DNA of 64,000 bases from an uncultured Collinsella sp. (GTDB lineage Bacteria; Actinomycetota; Coriobacteriia; Coriobacteriales; Coriobacteriaceae). Of the stretch, positions 14,323 through 22,390 are shown in pieces (within the stretch, counting starts at the first letter, position 1; the number at the start of each line of letters is the position of its first letter). The notes below the pieces were generated by a model, which worked only from the letters and a program-made list of their open reading frames with translations, did no database searches and was not told where the DNA came from. The DNA lies in the NCBI GenBank assembly GCA_905194675.1, contig CAJJTG010000006.1, positions 4,703 through 68,702 on the forward strand. The letters are read 5' to 3'. Position numbers and translations under genes: made by a program.

Positions 14323-15608
14323 TAGGGACGGACCTGGCCGGTGCCGCGGAGCTTGTATTTGTAGGTGGTGAGGGCCTCGGCGGCAAAGGGTCCGCGGGCG
14401 TGGAGCTTTTGGGTCGAGATGCCAATCTCGGCGCCCAGGCCAAACTCGCCGCCGTCGGTGAAGCGCGTGCTGGCGTTGGCATACACGGCCGAGGCATCGA
14501 CCGCATCCAGGAAGCGCTCGCAGGCATCCACGTCCTCGGCGATGATGGCCTCGGAATGCATGGTGCCATAGCGGTTGATGTGCGCGATGGCCTCGTCCTC
14601 GTTTGCCACGACCTTCACGCTCATCTCGAGCGCCAGGTACTCGCGGCCCCAGTCCTCCTCAGTCGCGACGACGTAGTCATCGCCCTCCACAAAGCCGGCG
14701 CCGGCGCATGCGGCGCACGTGGCCTCGTCGCCGTGAATGAGTACGCCGTGGTCATGCAGCACGGCAACGACAGCGGGCAAGAACGTATCGGCCACAGCAC
14801 GGTCGACCAGCAACGACTCGGCGGCATTGCACACGCCCACGCGCTGCGTCTTAGCGTTGACGATAATATTGAGCGCTTTATCGAAGTCGGCGGATTCATG
14901 CACGTAGATGTGGCAGTTACCCGTGCCCGTCTCGATCACCGGCACAAGCGACTCGCGCACGCAGCGCCGGATCAGGCCTGCACCGCCGCGCGGAATGAGC
15001 ACATCGACGATGCCGCGGAACTTCATGAGCTCGCCGGTTGCCTCGCGGTCGGTAGACTCGATCATCGAGACGGCCTCGCGCGGGAAGCCCTTGGCCTCGA
15101 GCGCATCGGCCAGCAGCTCGGCGATCATGGCACACGAGTGATAGGCCAGCGAACCACCGCGCAGAATGCAGGCGTTGCCGGTGCGGATGCAGATGCCCGC
15201 GGCGTCGGCCGTCACGTTGGGGCGCGCCTCGTACACCATGGCGACAAGGCCCAACGGCACGCTCACACGGGTGAGGTCCACGCCGCTTGCGAGCACGCGG
15301 TGATCGAGCACGCGGCCCACGGGATCGGGCAGCTCGGCAAGCTTCTCCAGACCGGTGGCCATGCCCTCAACGCGCTCGGGCGTCAGCAGCAGACGGTCGA
15401 GGAGCCCCGCCGAGGTCCCCGCATCGCGCGCGGCGGACATATCGAGCTCGTTGGCGGCGACGATGGAGTCGACACCGTTGCGCAGTGCTACGGCCATGGC
15501 GCGCACGGCCTCCTGGCGCTGCTCGTCGCTCGCCGTGGCAAGCGAGGCCGACGCTGCCTTGGCGGCAACGGCAAGATCGTGGACATACGTGGCTATATCG
15601 ACCGACAT
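14322..15608 (-). CDS. proA: Gamma-glutamyl phosphate reductase (proline biosynthesis)
   Basis: ProA reduces gamma-glutamyl phosphate to glutamate semialdehyde with NADPH, the second step of proline synthesis. The 428-aa protein has the family motifs PLGLVAMVYEARPNVTADAA, GNACILRGGSLA, the DVLIPRGGAGLIR segment, the active-site cysteine in TQRVGVCNAAESLLV and the C-terminal RFTDGGEFGLGAEIGISTQK. Length is normal. proB lies 1.8 kb away on the same strand beyond an oppositely oriented hydrolase gene, so the usual proBA operon is broken up here. Confidence 0.97.
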   Translation of the reverse strand: MSVDIATYVHDLAVAAKAASASLATASDEQRQEAVRAMAVALRNGVDSIVAANELDMSAARDAGTSAGLLDRLLLTPERVEGMATGLEKLAELPDPVGRVLDHRVLASGVDLTRVSVPLGLVAMVYEARPNVTADAAGICIRTGNACILRGGSLAYHSCAMIAELLADALEAKGFPREAVSMIESTDREATGELMKFRGIVDVLIPRGGAGLIRRCVRESLVPVIETGTGNCHIYVHESADFDKALNIIVNAKTQRVGVCNAAESLLVDRAVADTFLPAVVAVLHDHGVLIHGDEATCAACAGAGFVEGDDYVVATEEDWGREYLALEMSVKVVANEDEAIAHINRYGTMHSEAIIAEDVDACERFLDAVDASAVYANASTRFTDGGEFGLGAEIGISTQKLHARGPFAAEALTTYKYKLRGTGQVRP

Positions 15609-15720
15609 GGGCGGCCCTTTCTCCTAGAAGTTTGCAACCATGGTAGCCGATTTGCGCATGGCCTCGCCCGCGGCGGTAGAATTGGTCAACCCGAAACACC
15701 GCAACGAACGGAAGACTCAC

Positions 15721-17139
15721 ATGGCCCTCATCACTTCGTACCACGTCCCCGGCCTGTATGTCGAGGACCACAGCATCGATGTCCCCCTCGACTGGCGCGG
15801 CCTGGAGCCGATGCTCCTGGCCGTCGGCAGCACCATGCGCCGCGGCGCCATGCCGGCACCAATCGCCGGCGCGCCCGAGAGCATCAAGCTCTTCTACCGC
15901 GTGGTTTGCGCGCCCGACCGCATCAACGACGATCTGCCGCTGCTCCTGTTTTTGCAGGGCGGCCCCGGCGGCGAGAGCCCGCGTCCGCTGTCGCCCACAA
16001 GCGATGGCTGGATCGAGGAGGCCGTCAAGCACTTCCGCGTGGTCCTTCCCGACCAGCGCGGCACCGGACGCAGTAGCTGCGTGGACGGACGCACCATCGC
16101 GGCGCTAGGTGATCGCGCCGAGGCAGCAGGCGCCAATGCCGCCCGCTCGCAGGCGGACTTCCTCAAGCGTCACCTCGCCAGCTCAATCGTGCGCGATTTT
16201 GAGTATCTGCGCCTGGTGGGCTTTGGGGGCAAGCCCTGGGTCACACTCGGGCAGAGCTACGGCGGCTTTTTGACGTTGAGCTATCTGTCGCTCTTCCCCG
16301 AGGGCGTGGCGGCAAGCTTTACCTGTGGTGGCATTCCGCACGTGCCGGCGAGCGCCAGCGAGGTCTACGCGCACACCTTCCCACGCATGGCCGCCAAGAC
16401 GCAGCAGTATTACGACCGCTACCCCGCCGATGTCGAGCGCGTGGCAGCCCTGGCCGATGCGCTCGAGGCTCAGAAGCCCGTGCTGCCCGACGGCTCGCCG
16501 ATGACGGTCGAGCGCCTGCAGCTCATGGGCAGCGACTTCGGCATGAAGCCGAGCTTTGAGCGCATGCATTGGATTATCGATCACGCTTTTGTTGGCGGCG
16601 ACGGCACGCTGACCTGCGGCGCCTCGGTATCTGACAGCTTTTTGATGCGCGCCTTCGAGCGCACCAACACGCGCACGAATCCGCTGTACTGGACGCTTCA
16701 GGAGTTCATCTACGCCGACGGCGACACCATGCCCATTCGCTGGGCCGCGGCAGAAGAGAAGGCACACCGTGCCGAGTTCGACACGCTTGCGCGCCCGCTC
16801 ATGTTTACCGGCGAGGCCATGTTCCCGTGGATGTTTGAGCAGATGCCCGAGCTCAAGCCCTTCAAGCCGGCGATGGATCTGCTGATGGAAGACACCAGCT
16901 GGGACAAGATCTACGACCCGCAGCGCCTGGCGTGCAACGAGGTGCCCCTGCAGGCCGCGGTGTATTTCGACGACATGTACGTCGATTCGGGCCTGCAGCT
17001 CGATACGCTCAGCCGTGTGGGCAACTCGCATGCCTGGGTGACCAACGAGTTCGAGCACGACGGTCTGCACGGCAGCGTGGTGTTCAAGCACCTCTTCGAC
17101 GAAGCCCTCAACCGAGGAGACCTGCGCCAAATCTTCTAG
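15721..17139 (+). CDS. Alpha/beta hydrolase, S33 proline iminopeptidase-like
   Basis: The 472-aa cytoplasmic hydrolase shows the oxyanion-hole segment LFLQGGPGGESPRP, the DQRGTGRS motif, and the nucleophile elbow GQSYGGF; a His near NSHAWVTNEFEHDGLHGS is the likely base. The pattern fits prolyl aminopeptidases of family S33, which release N-terminal proline from peptides. The ATG at 15721 has GGAAG six bases upstream. The position between proA and proB is suggestive: proline release beside proline synthesis. This is contextual inference only. Confidence 0.85.
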   Translation: MALITSYHVPGLYVEDHSIDVPLDWRGLEPMLLAVGSTMRRGAMPAPIAGAPESIKLFYRVVCAPDRINDDLPLLLFLQGGPGGESPRPLSPTSDGWIEEAVKHFRVVLPDQRGTGRSSCVDGRTIAALGDRAEAAGANAARSQADFLKRHLASSIVRDFEYLRLVGFGGKPWVTLGQSYGGFLTLSYLSLFPEGVAASFTCGGIPHVPASASEVYAHTFPRMAAKTQQYYDRYPADVERVAALADALEAQKPVLPDGSPMTVERLQLMGSDFGMKPSFERMHWIIDHAFVGGDGTLTCGASVSDSFLMRAFERTNTRTNPLYWTLQEFIYADGDTMPIRWAAAEEKAHRAEFDTLARPLMFTGEAMFPWMFEQMPELKPFKPAMDLLMEDTSWDKIYDPQRLACNEVPLQAAVYFDDMYVDSGLQLDTLSRVGNSHAWVTNEFEHDGLHGSVVFKHLFDEALNRGDLRQIF

Positions 17140-17260
17140 CAAAGGAGTGTCCCCAAGTGCCGAATAAGTGTCGTCAACGACGATGCCACAGGTAGAGGAC
17201 AGAAAGCGAAAACGCCTCTAAGCGAGTGGCTTTAAATCGTAGGTCGAACAAAAGAAGCGA

Positions 17261-17360
17261 GCGCCGCCCAGAGCGAACAAGTTGGCATGAAAAAGGCGAG
17301 GCATAGACCTGATGGTCATGCCTCGCCTTTTGAATGACAAATTGTCGCTCTGGGCGGCGC
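17261..17360. terminator. Nested double-stem bidirectional terminator
   Basis: An outer 16-bp perfect stem (GCGCCGCCCAGAGCGA with TCGCTCTGGGCGGCGC) encloses an inner 14-bp perfect stem (AAAAGGCGAGGCAT with ATGCCTCGCCTTTT). It lies between the convergent hydrolase and proB genes and should stop transcription from both sides. The leading part of the gap also has GAGTGTCCCC, a GGGAC-family word. Confidence 0.85.
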
Positions 17361-17374
17361 GCAGCGTCGACCCG

Positions 17375-18502
17375 TTATGCGAAGACGATTAGATTGTCCC
17401 TGTGTATCGCCGGCTTCTCGGCCAGGTTAGCGAGCAGGCGGTTGCTGGCGATCTGGTCCTGGCGGCGGCCGGCGGCAAGTTCCAGCACGTCCGAATCGGC
17501 CTCGGCGATACCGCGGGCGACGACCATACCGCTCGGATCGCACACATCGAGCACATCGCCCTCGGCAAACTGGCCATCGACCTCGCGAATACCCACTGCA
17601 AGCAGGGAAGATCCACGGCTGACCAGCGCCTTCGCAGCACCATCATCGACCGTCACCGAGCCATGCGCCTTGTCGCCCAGCGCGATCCACAGCTTGCGGG
17701 GCGCGATGTCCAGGCGCTCAGCCGGCGGATCGAACAACGTACCCACGCTCTCGCCGCGGGCCAGACGCACGAGCGCATCGGGCTCCTCGCCCGAGCAAAT
17801 CACGCTTTGAATGCCCGCCGTCATCAGAATGCGGCTCGCGCGAATCTTTGTGATCATGCCGCCCGTGCCCACCGAAGTCGAAGAATCGCCCGCCGAGGCG
17901 ATGATCTTGGCATCGATCTTATGCACGACCGGGACGAACTCGGCCGTGGGGTCCTCGTGCGGATTGGCGGTATAGAGGCCATCGATGTCCGAGAGCGTCA
18001 CGCACAGATCGGCAGAAACCAGGCAGCTCACAAGCGCCGCCAGCGTGTCGTTGTCGCCGAACTTGATCTCATCGACGGTAACGGTGTCGTTCTCGTTGAC
18101 GACCGGCACCACGCCCAGCTCCACCAGGCGCAGCAGGGCGTCGCGCGCGTGCAGGTAGGACGTGCGGCGCGCCGTGTCGTGACGCGTGAGCAGGACGAGA
18201 GAGGTGAGCAGGTCGCGCGCATGGAACTCCTCGTCGTAGGCCGACGAGATGATGCACTGACCGGCCGAGGCGCAGGCCTGCAGGCTCGGCAGGTCACCGA
18301 CCGGCTTGCGGTCGAAGCCCAGCACGGGATAGCCGCAGACAATGGCACCCGAGCTCACCACGACCAGGCGCCAGCCAAGCTCGCGCAGCGCTGCGGCCTG
18401 GTCGGCAAGCCCGCCGATAAAGGCGCGGTTGACCTTGCCGTCGGCGCCCACCACCGTGGACGAACCGATCTTTACCACCATCGTTTTATAAGAAGTCGTC
18501 AT
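17375..18502 (-). CDS. proB: Glutamate 5-kinase (proline biosynthesis)
   Basis: ProB phosphorylates glutamate at the gamma position using ATP, the first and feedback-regulated step of proline synthesis. The 375-aa protein has the amino-acid kinase domain (VVKIGSSTVV, VVSSGAIVCGYPVLGF, PVVNENDTV, GDNDTLAALV, LSDIDGLYTANP, GTGGMITKIRAS) and a C-terminal PUA domain (about 270-375). The glycine-rich VCGYPVLG differs from the usual AAG..LG, a mild divergence. Confidence 0.95.
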   Translation of the reverse strand: MTTSYKTMVVKIGSSTVVGADGKVNRAFIGGLADQAAALRELGWRLVVVSSGAIVCGYPVLGFDRKPVGDLPSLQACASAGQCIISSAYDEEFHARDLLTSLVLLTRHDTARRTSYLHARDALLRLVELGVVPVVNENDTVTVDEIKFGDNDTLAALVSCLVSADLCVTLSDIDGLYTANPHEDPTAEFVPVVHKIDAKIIASAGDSSTSVGTGGMITKIRASRILMTAGIQSVICSGEEPDALVRLARGESVGTLFDPPAERLDIAPRKLWIALGDKAHGSVTVDDGAAKALVSRGSSLLAVGIREVDGQFAEGDVLDVCDPSGMVVARGIAEADSDVLELAAGRRQDQIASNRLLANLAEKPAIHRDNLIVFA

Positions 18503-18573
18503 ACGTCAAACCAATCGAATGTCGAGCGTTCGGGCGAGCTGGGGCAGTCGGGGCGCCTAGTGCGGGACGGACG

Positions 18574-18612
18574 AAAATGATCCGTTTTCCTCCGTCCCCT
18601 TCGGATCATTTT
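18574..18612. repeat. REP-like palindrome overlapping the pncB 3' end
   Basis: AAAATGATCCG and CGGATCATTTT (11 bp, perfect) flank a loop containing CCGTCCCC, preceded by GGGACGGA. The right arm supplies the last codons and stop of pncB, so the repeat has inserted into or formed part of the coding end. Confidence 0.8.
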
Positions 18613-20111
18613 GCCCAGGGGAAGGCCGAAGCCGCAGCCATGTTCTTGCGCACGAGCTCGTCGCGCACCTGAGCCAGGCCCTGCTCCATGCCCACCACAT
18701 AGGTCTGCGGGTACAGGAAGCGCTTGAAAGCTGCGTCCAGATGATCGAGCGCCCAAGCACAGCGCTCGCGCGCGTCCTGGATGCTCTCACGCGGAGCCAC
18801 CGCACTGCCATCGCGCACGATCGGCACCAGCAGCTCGCGATACTCAAGTTCGGACACGTCGGTCACCAGGGCGGCATCATTCACGGCCACGAGGGTATTG
18901 CCGCGCGCGGCGCCCTCCCCCGCCAGATGGTCCTCGTCGTAGATCATGTCGCAGACCGGGCCGCCAAAGCCGTCGTAATAACGGCGCACACGTTGCACGC
19001 CCGGGATCGTGCGCTTGTAGGGCTGCTCGGAGAGCTTGACCACCGGCGTCCATGGATCTGCCTCGCTCGCACGGCGGGCGGAAAGCTTGTACACGCCGCC
19101 CAGCGCCGGCTGGTCATAGCAGGTCGCAAGCTTGGTACCCACGCCAAAGCTGTCGATGGGCGCGCCCTGGTCGAGCAGCGACTGAATCGTGTACTCATCC
19201 AGATCGTTGGAAACCGAAATCCCCACATAGGGCAGGCCCTCGGCATCAAAACGGCCGCGAACATACTTGGAGAGCTTGGCGAGGTCGCCGGAGTCGATGC
19301 GAATGGCCGACAGACGCTCGCCCACCGCCTCCATCTCCTTGGCAACCGTAATGGCATGCTCGCAGCCCTCGCGCACGTCATAGGTGTCGATAAGCAGCGT
19401 ACAGTTCTTGGGACTCGACTTGGCAAAGGCGCGGAAGGCCTCGAGCTCGGAATCGAAGCTCATCACCCAGCTGTGCGCATGCGTGCCAAAGACGGGAATA
19501 CCGTAGCGGCGGCCGGCGAGCACATTGGACGTAGAGGAGCAGCCGGCAACGTAGCTCGCGCGCGCAACGGCCAGGCCGCCATCGGGACCCTGGGCTCGGC
19601 GCAGGCCAAACTCCGCCACGGGGCGACCGTCGGCGGCGAGCACCACGCGCGCCGTCTTGGTGGCGACAAGCGTCTGGAACCCGACGATGTTGAGCAACGC
19701 CGTCTCGAGCAGCTGGCATTCCAGCGCGGGACCGGTGACGCGCACCATGGGCTCGCGCGGAAAGACGAGCTCGCCCTCGGGCACGGCGTCGATGTTTACA
19801 TGCGCACGAAAATCGCGCAGGTAGTCGAGGAATCCAGGCTTGAACATCGCGCCGCCGGCAGGGGCCTGGAGCGAGGCGAGGTAGTCGATGTCCTCGGGCG
19901 TAAAGCGCAGATTCTCGACCAGCTCGGGCAGCTCGGCGGTGCCGCACATGACGGCATAGGCGCTGCCAAAGGGATGGTCGCGGTAAAACGCGGTAAAACA
20001 ACCTTGCTCATTGGCCTTGCCGCTCTCCCACAGGCCCTGGGCCATAGTGAGCTCGTACAGATCGGTGAGCATTGCGATGTCGGTGGGATGAGAGATATCG
20101 GTCAAAGCCAT
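18606..20111 (-). CDS. pncB: Nicotinate phosphoribosyltransferase
   Basis: PncB converts nicotinate, PRPP and ATP to nicotinate mononucleotide in the NAD salvage pathway. The 501-aa protein shows the N-terminal DLYELTMAQGLWESGKA, FREP-like FPREPMVRVTGP, EFGLRRAQGPDGGLAVARAS (with the phosphorylated-His region of FGTHAHSWVMSF), IRIDSGDLAKLS, and SNDLDEYTIQSL...FGVGTKL. Length is normal. The C-terminal codons are supplied by a REP-like palindrome. Confidence 0.95.
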   Translation of the reverse strand: MALTDISHPTDIAMLTDLYELTMAQGLWESGKANEQGCFTAFYRDHPFGSAYAVMCGTAELPELVENLRFTPEDIDYLASLQAPAGGAMFKPGFLDYLRDFRAHVNIDAVPEGELVFPREPMVRVTGPALECQLLETALLNIVGFQTLVATKTARVVLAADGRPVAEFGLRRAQGPDGGLAVARASYVAGCSSTSNVLAGRRYGIPVFGTHAHSWVMSFDSELEAFRAFAKSSPKNCTLLIDTYDVREGCEHAITVAKEMEAVGERLSAIRIDSGDLAKLSKYVRGRFDAEGLPYVGISVSNDLDEYTIQSLLDQGAPIDSFGVGTKLATCYDQPALGGVYKLSARRASEADPWTPVVKLSEQPYKRTIPGVQRVRRYYDGFGGPVCDMIYDEDHLAGEGAARGNTLVAVNDAALVTDVSELEYRELLVPIVRDGSAVAPRESIQDARERCAWALDHLDAAFKRFLYPQTYVVGMEQGLAQVRDELVRKNMAAASAFPWAK

Positions 20112-20195
20112 GGGGCGACCTTTCGGATGCGTTGTGCAGAGGTTGAGGGTTGGAGAAGGGCAGAGTGTTCGGGCATGACACCCGGCGCGAATCGG

Positions 20196-20603
20196 CTAGA
20201 GCAGGCCCATGCTGGTCAGGATCGTGTAGCCCATAAAGATGACAAACGCGATGAGGGCAAGGACAATGATGATTTTTTGAGCCGGCGCCATGCCAGGGAT
20301 CTCGTTCTCGCCCGTAGGCTCCTTGGAGGTAACCATGCGCTGGGCAAAGCTCATCTCGTCACGGCTCGGTTTGGGCTCGACGGGCTTGGGACGAGTGGCC
20401 CTTTTAGGCTGAGGTTTGGGTGCGGTGGGCGCGGGCTTCGCGGCAGCCTCCTCGGCCTTCGCACGCTCGGCACGCAGGGCGGCCAGCTCCTCACGCTCGC
20501 GGCGTGCCTCTTCCTGGGCCTCGCGACGAGCTTTCTCGGCGCGGAGCTCTTCCAACTCGGCGCGTTCCTCGGCAGACAGTGGTTGGGACTCAAGCTCGGC
20601 CAT
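20196..20603 (-). CDS. Hypothetical coiled-coil protein with C-terminal membrane anchor
   Basis: The 135-aa protein has a highly charged N-terminal coiled coil (about 8-50, Glu/Arg/Ala rich), a Pro/Lys/Ala-rich linker (about 53-82) and one membrane helix (IIIVLALIAFVIFMGYTIL, about 111-129) near the C terminus, i.e. tail-anchored with the bulk in the cytosol. I do not recognise a family. AAAGGG lies upstream of the ATG. It is immediately downstream of tRNA-Ala on the same strand. Confidence 0.7.
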   Translation of the reverse strand: MAELESQPLSAEERAELEELRAEKARREAQEEARREREELAALRAERAKAEEAAAKPAPTAPKPQPKRATRPKPVEPKPSRDEMSFAQRMVTSKEPTGENEIPGMAPAQKIIIVLALIAFVIFMGYTILTSMGLL

Positions 20604-20621
20604 GGTACAGCCCTTTCTTTT

Positions 20622-20653
20622 AAAAAAAGCCGCCGACGCAATGTCAGCGGCTT
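20622..20653 (-). terminator. tRNA-Ala terminator
   Basis: On the minus strand AAGCCGC pairs with GCGGC, followed by seven Ts, 15 bases past the tRNA 3' end. Confidence 0.75.
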
Positions 20654-20667
20654 ATCAAATCCAAGGG

Positions 20668-20740
20668 TGGAGACGAAGGGAGTCGAACCCTCGGCCTCTG
20701 CCATGCGACGGCAGCGCTCTCCCAACTGAGCTACGTCCCC
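20668..20740 (-). tRNA. tRNA-Ala (anticodon CGC)
   Basis: The reverse complement folds with acceptor GGGGACG/CGTCTCC (one G-T pair), D arm AGCTCAGTTGGGAGAGC, anticodon stem CTGCC/GGCAG with loop GTCGCAT (CGC), and a T arm with GGTTCGACTCC-type sequence. Unlike the Lys and His genes, the 3' CCA is not encoded (CCC follows the discriminator A). Confidence 0.93.
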
Positions 20741-20793
20741 AGGACAAGTTGATATTTTACCTACGGCTCGCCAACTGTCAACGCCCAATACCC

Positions 20794-20897
20794 AGTCTTT
20801 TTGGGACGGGGCTGTTTTAGCTACCCCGACAGACAACGCGAACGGTTTGGTCGAACAGCGGCAGGGGTAGCTAAAACAGCCCCGTCCCAAAAAGACT
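20794..20897. repeat. Perfect 34-bp inverted repeat (GGGACGGGG element)
   Basis: Bases 20794-20827 and 20864-20897 are exact reverse complements over 34 bp, with a 36-base spacer. The arm contains TTTTTGGGACGGGGCTG and TTTTAGCTACCCC. Partial relatives occur at 20911-20925 and 32001-32034. It may serve as terminator for the radical SAM gene, and it contains the GGGAC word shared by the smaller palindromes. Confidence 0.85.
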
Positions 20898-20919
20898 ACT
20901 CAAAGAGCCTCGTCCCAGA

Positions 20920-21864
20920 TTAGCTGGTTTGAGCACTAGTAAGAACACCGGTGGTATCGAACGCCGGGGTGAAGCTCTCGTCTACCGCGCCGCCCTCTTG
21001 CCAAAACATCGTCGTAAAGCCCAGGTCGTCGGCATGGTCGAGCACCTGCTCGTACTCCTCGCGCGTCACGGCGCGCGCCAGATCGCCGCCCTGCTCGCGC
21101 ATGAGCGCATTGGGCGTGTACTGGTTCATGACCGAGATCGGCACGTCGCCCACCGTCTGCCACACCAGGTCTAACACGCGGCACGAGTCATCCGCATGCC
21201 CCGGCAGCACCAGGTGGCGCACGATTATGCCGCGCCTCATGAGCCCGTCCTTGTCTACCAGCTCTCCCCCGCGGCGCTCAATCTCGCGCGCCATCTGGGC
21301 CAGACCCGACACGGCCACGCGCGGATAGTCCTTAATATGAGAAAGCGACTGCGCAAGCCCGGCATCGGCATATTTAAAATCGGTGAGCCACACATCGACC
21401 AGGTCGCCCAGCGCCGCCACGGCACTCGCGCGCTCGTAACCACTCGTGTTGTAGACGATCGGGATGACCAGCCCGCGCGTCCGTGCCGCGGCAATCGCGG
21501 CAGGCAACAGATGCGCATAGTGCGTCGCCGTCACCAAATTGATGTTGTTGGCACCCTGGTCCTGCAGTTCCAGCATAATTTCGACCAGGCGCTCAGGCGA
21601 AATCTCAAGGCCAAAATTGCCGGTCGAGATCTCGTGGTTCTGGCAGTAGATACATTTGAGCGAACAGCCGCTAAAGAAAATCGTACCCGAGCCGGCCTCG
21701 CCCGAAATAGGCGGCTCCTCCCACATATGGAGCGCCGCGCGGGCGACCTTAAGCGTGTCGTCGGCGCCGCACACGCCACGCGCGCCCTCGTCGCGCGCCG
21801 CACCGCAACGGCGCGGACACAAATGGCAGACGGGCGAAAAAAGTTCGGTCAACGACGTCGGCAT
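20920..21864 (-). CDS. Radical SAM protein, PflA/AmmeMemoRadiSam-like
   Basis: The 314-aa protein carries the radical SAM cluster motif CSLKCIYC (CxxxCxxC) preceded by SGTIFFSG, plus an N-terminal Cys-rich region CHLCPRRCG...GVCG that may bind another Fe-S cluster or zinc. The pattern FxGCSLKCIYCQNHEIS is that of the pyruvate-formate-lyase-activase-like uncharacterised family (YgiQ/AmmeMemo-type neighbours). The ATG at 21864 (MPTSLTEL) has GGAG about nine bases upstream; an ATG five codons earlier is too close to that site. Substrate unknown. Confidence 0.82.
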   Translation of the reverse strand: MPTSLTELFSPVCHLCPRRCGAARDEGARGVCGADDTLKVARAALHMWEEPPISGEAGSGTIFFSGCSLKCIYCQNHEISTGNFGLEISPERLVEIMLELQDQGANNINLVTATHYAHLLPAAIAAARTRGLVIPIVYNTSGYERASAVAALGDLVDVWLTDFKYADAGLAQSLSHIKDYPRVAVSGLAQMAREIERRGGELVDKDGLMRRGIIVRHLVLPGHADDSCRVLDLVWQTVGDVPISVMNQYTPNALMREQGGDLARAVTREEYEQVLDHADDLGFTTMFWQEGGAVDESFTPAFDTTGVLTSAQTS

Positions 21865-22001
21865 AAAAACATGCTCCAAAACAATGATTCAGCAGCTCAA
21901 ACGCAAAAGGACCAGCCGTACAGACGGCTCGAGCCTAAAGGTGCCGTAATCGTCCGACACGATTTTTGTAATGTCAAGACTGGAATCGATAAAGTGCCGC
22001 T

Positions 22002-22160
22002 TTATGATGTAGGTATTCCGCCCCCCGCGGAGCAACTGGGTGAACCGTCGCGTTTATTTAGGGAGCCCACACAGTCGTACTCAGTACAGGTATCCTTCGT
22101 TGTTAAGGACGCTGGAACAGTCGATGAGGGCACCCACCTGTTTTAGGTGGGTTCATTTTC
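22002..22160 (+). ncRNA. Candidate structured RNA ending in a terminator hairpin
   Basis: The 526-base gap 21865-22390 has no credible gene but does hold TTGTAA-16-GATAAA (a promoter-like pair near 21972-21999) followed by about 150 bases rich in short pairings: GTGCC near 22006 with GGCAC near 22130, CCGC/GCGG, and a terminal hairpin ACCCACCT-GTTTT-AGGTGGGT (22132-22152) ending TTCATTTT. This layout would suit a 6S-like or other stand-alone small RNA. I could not match it to a known family with confidence; it could be just a terminator and leader. Confidence 0.35.
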
Positions 22161-22390
22161 GTAACGTGGGGGGTGGTTTTCTTTTGCCGAAATTCACCAT
22201 TACAGTCCACATGGATCCCCGCCGGCATCCCGACAAGCCATCGACAACATCCCAATATCTGGTAAGCGCGTGATTATCGCTGCGTGCAATTCCATGCACC
22301 CCCCTTGGTCGAGTATCATGATTCGGCTATGCCCTTTGCGCATGGCGTTCTTCTGACCTTTCCCTTCGACGCTTGGCGGTTTTTAGATTC

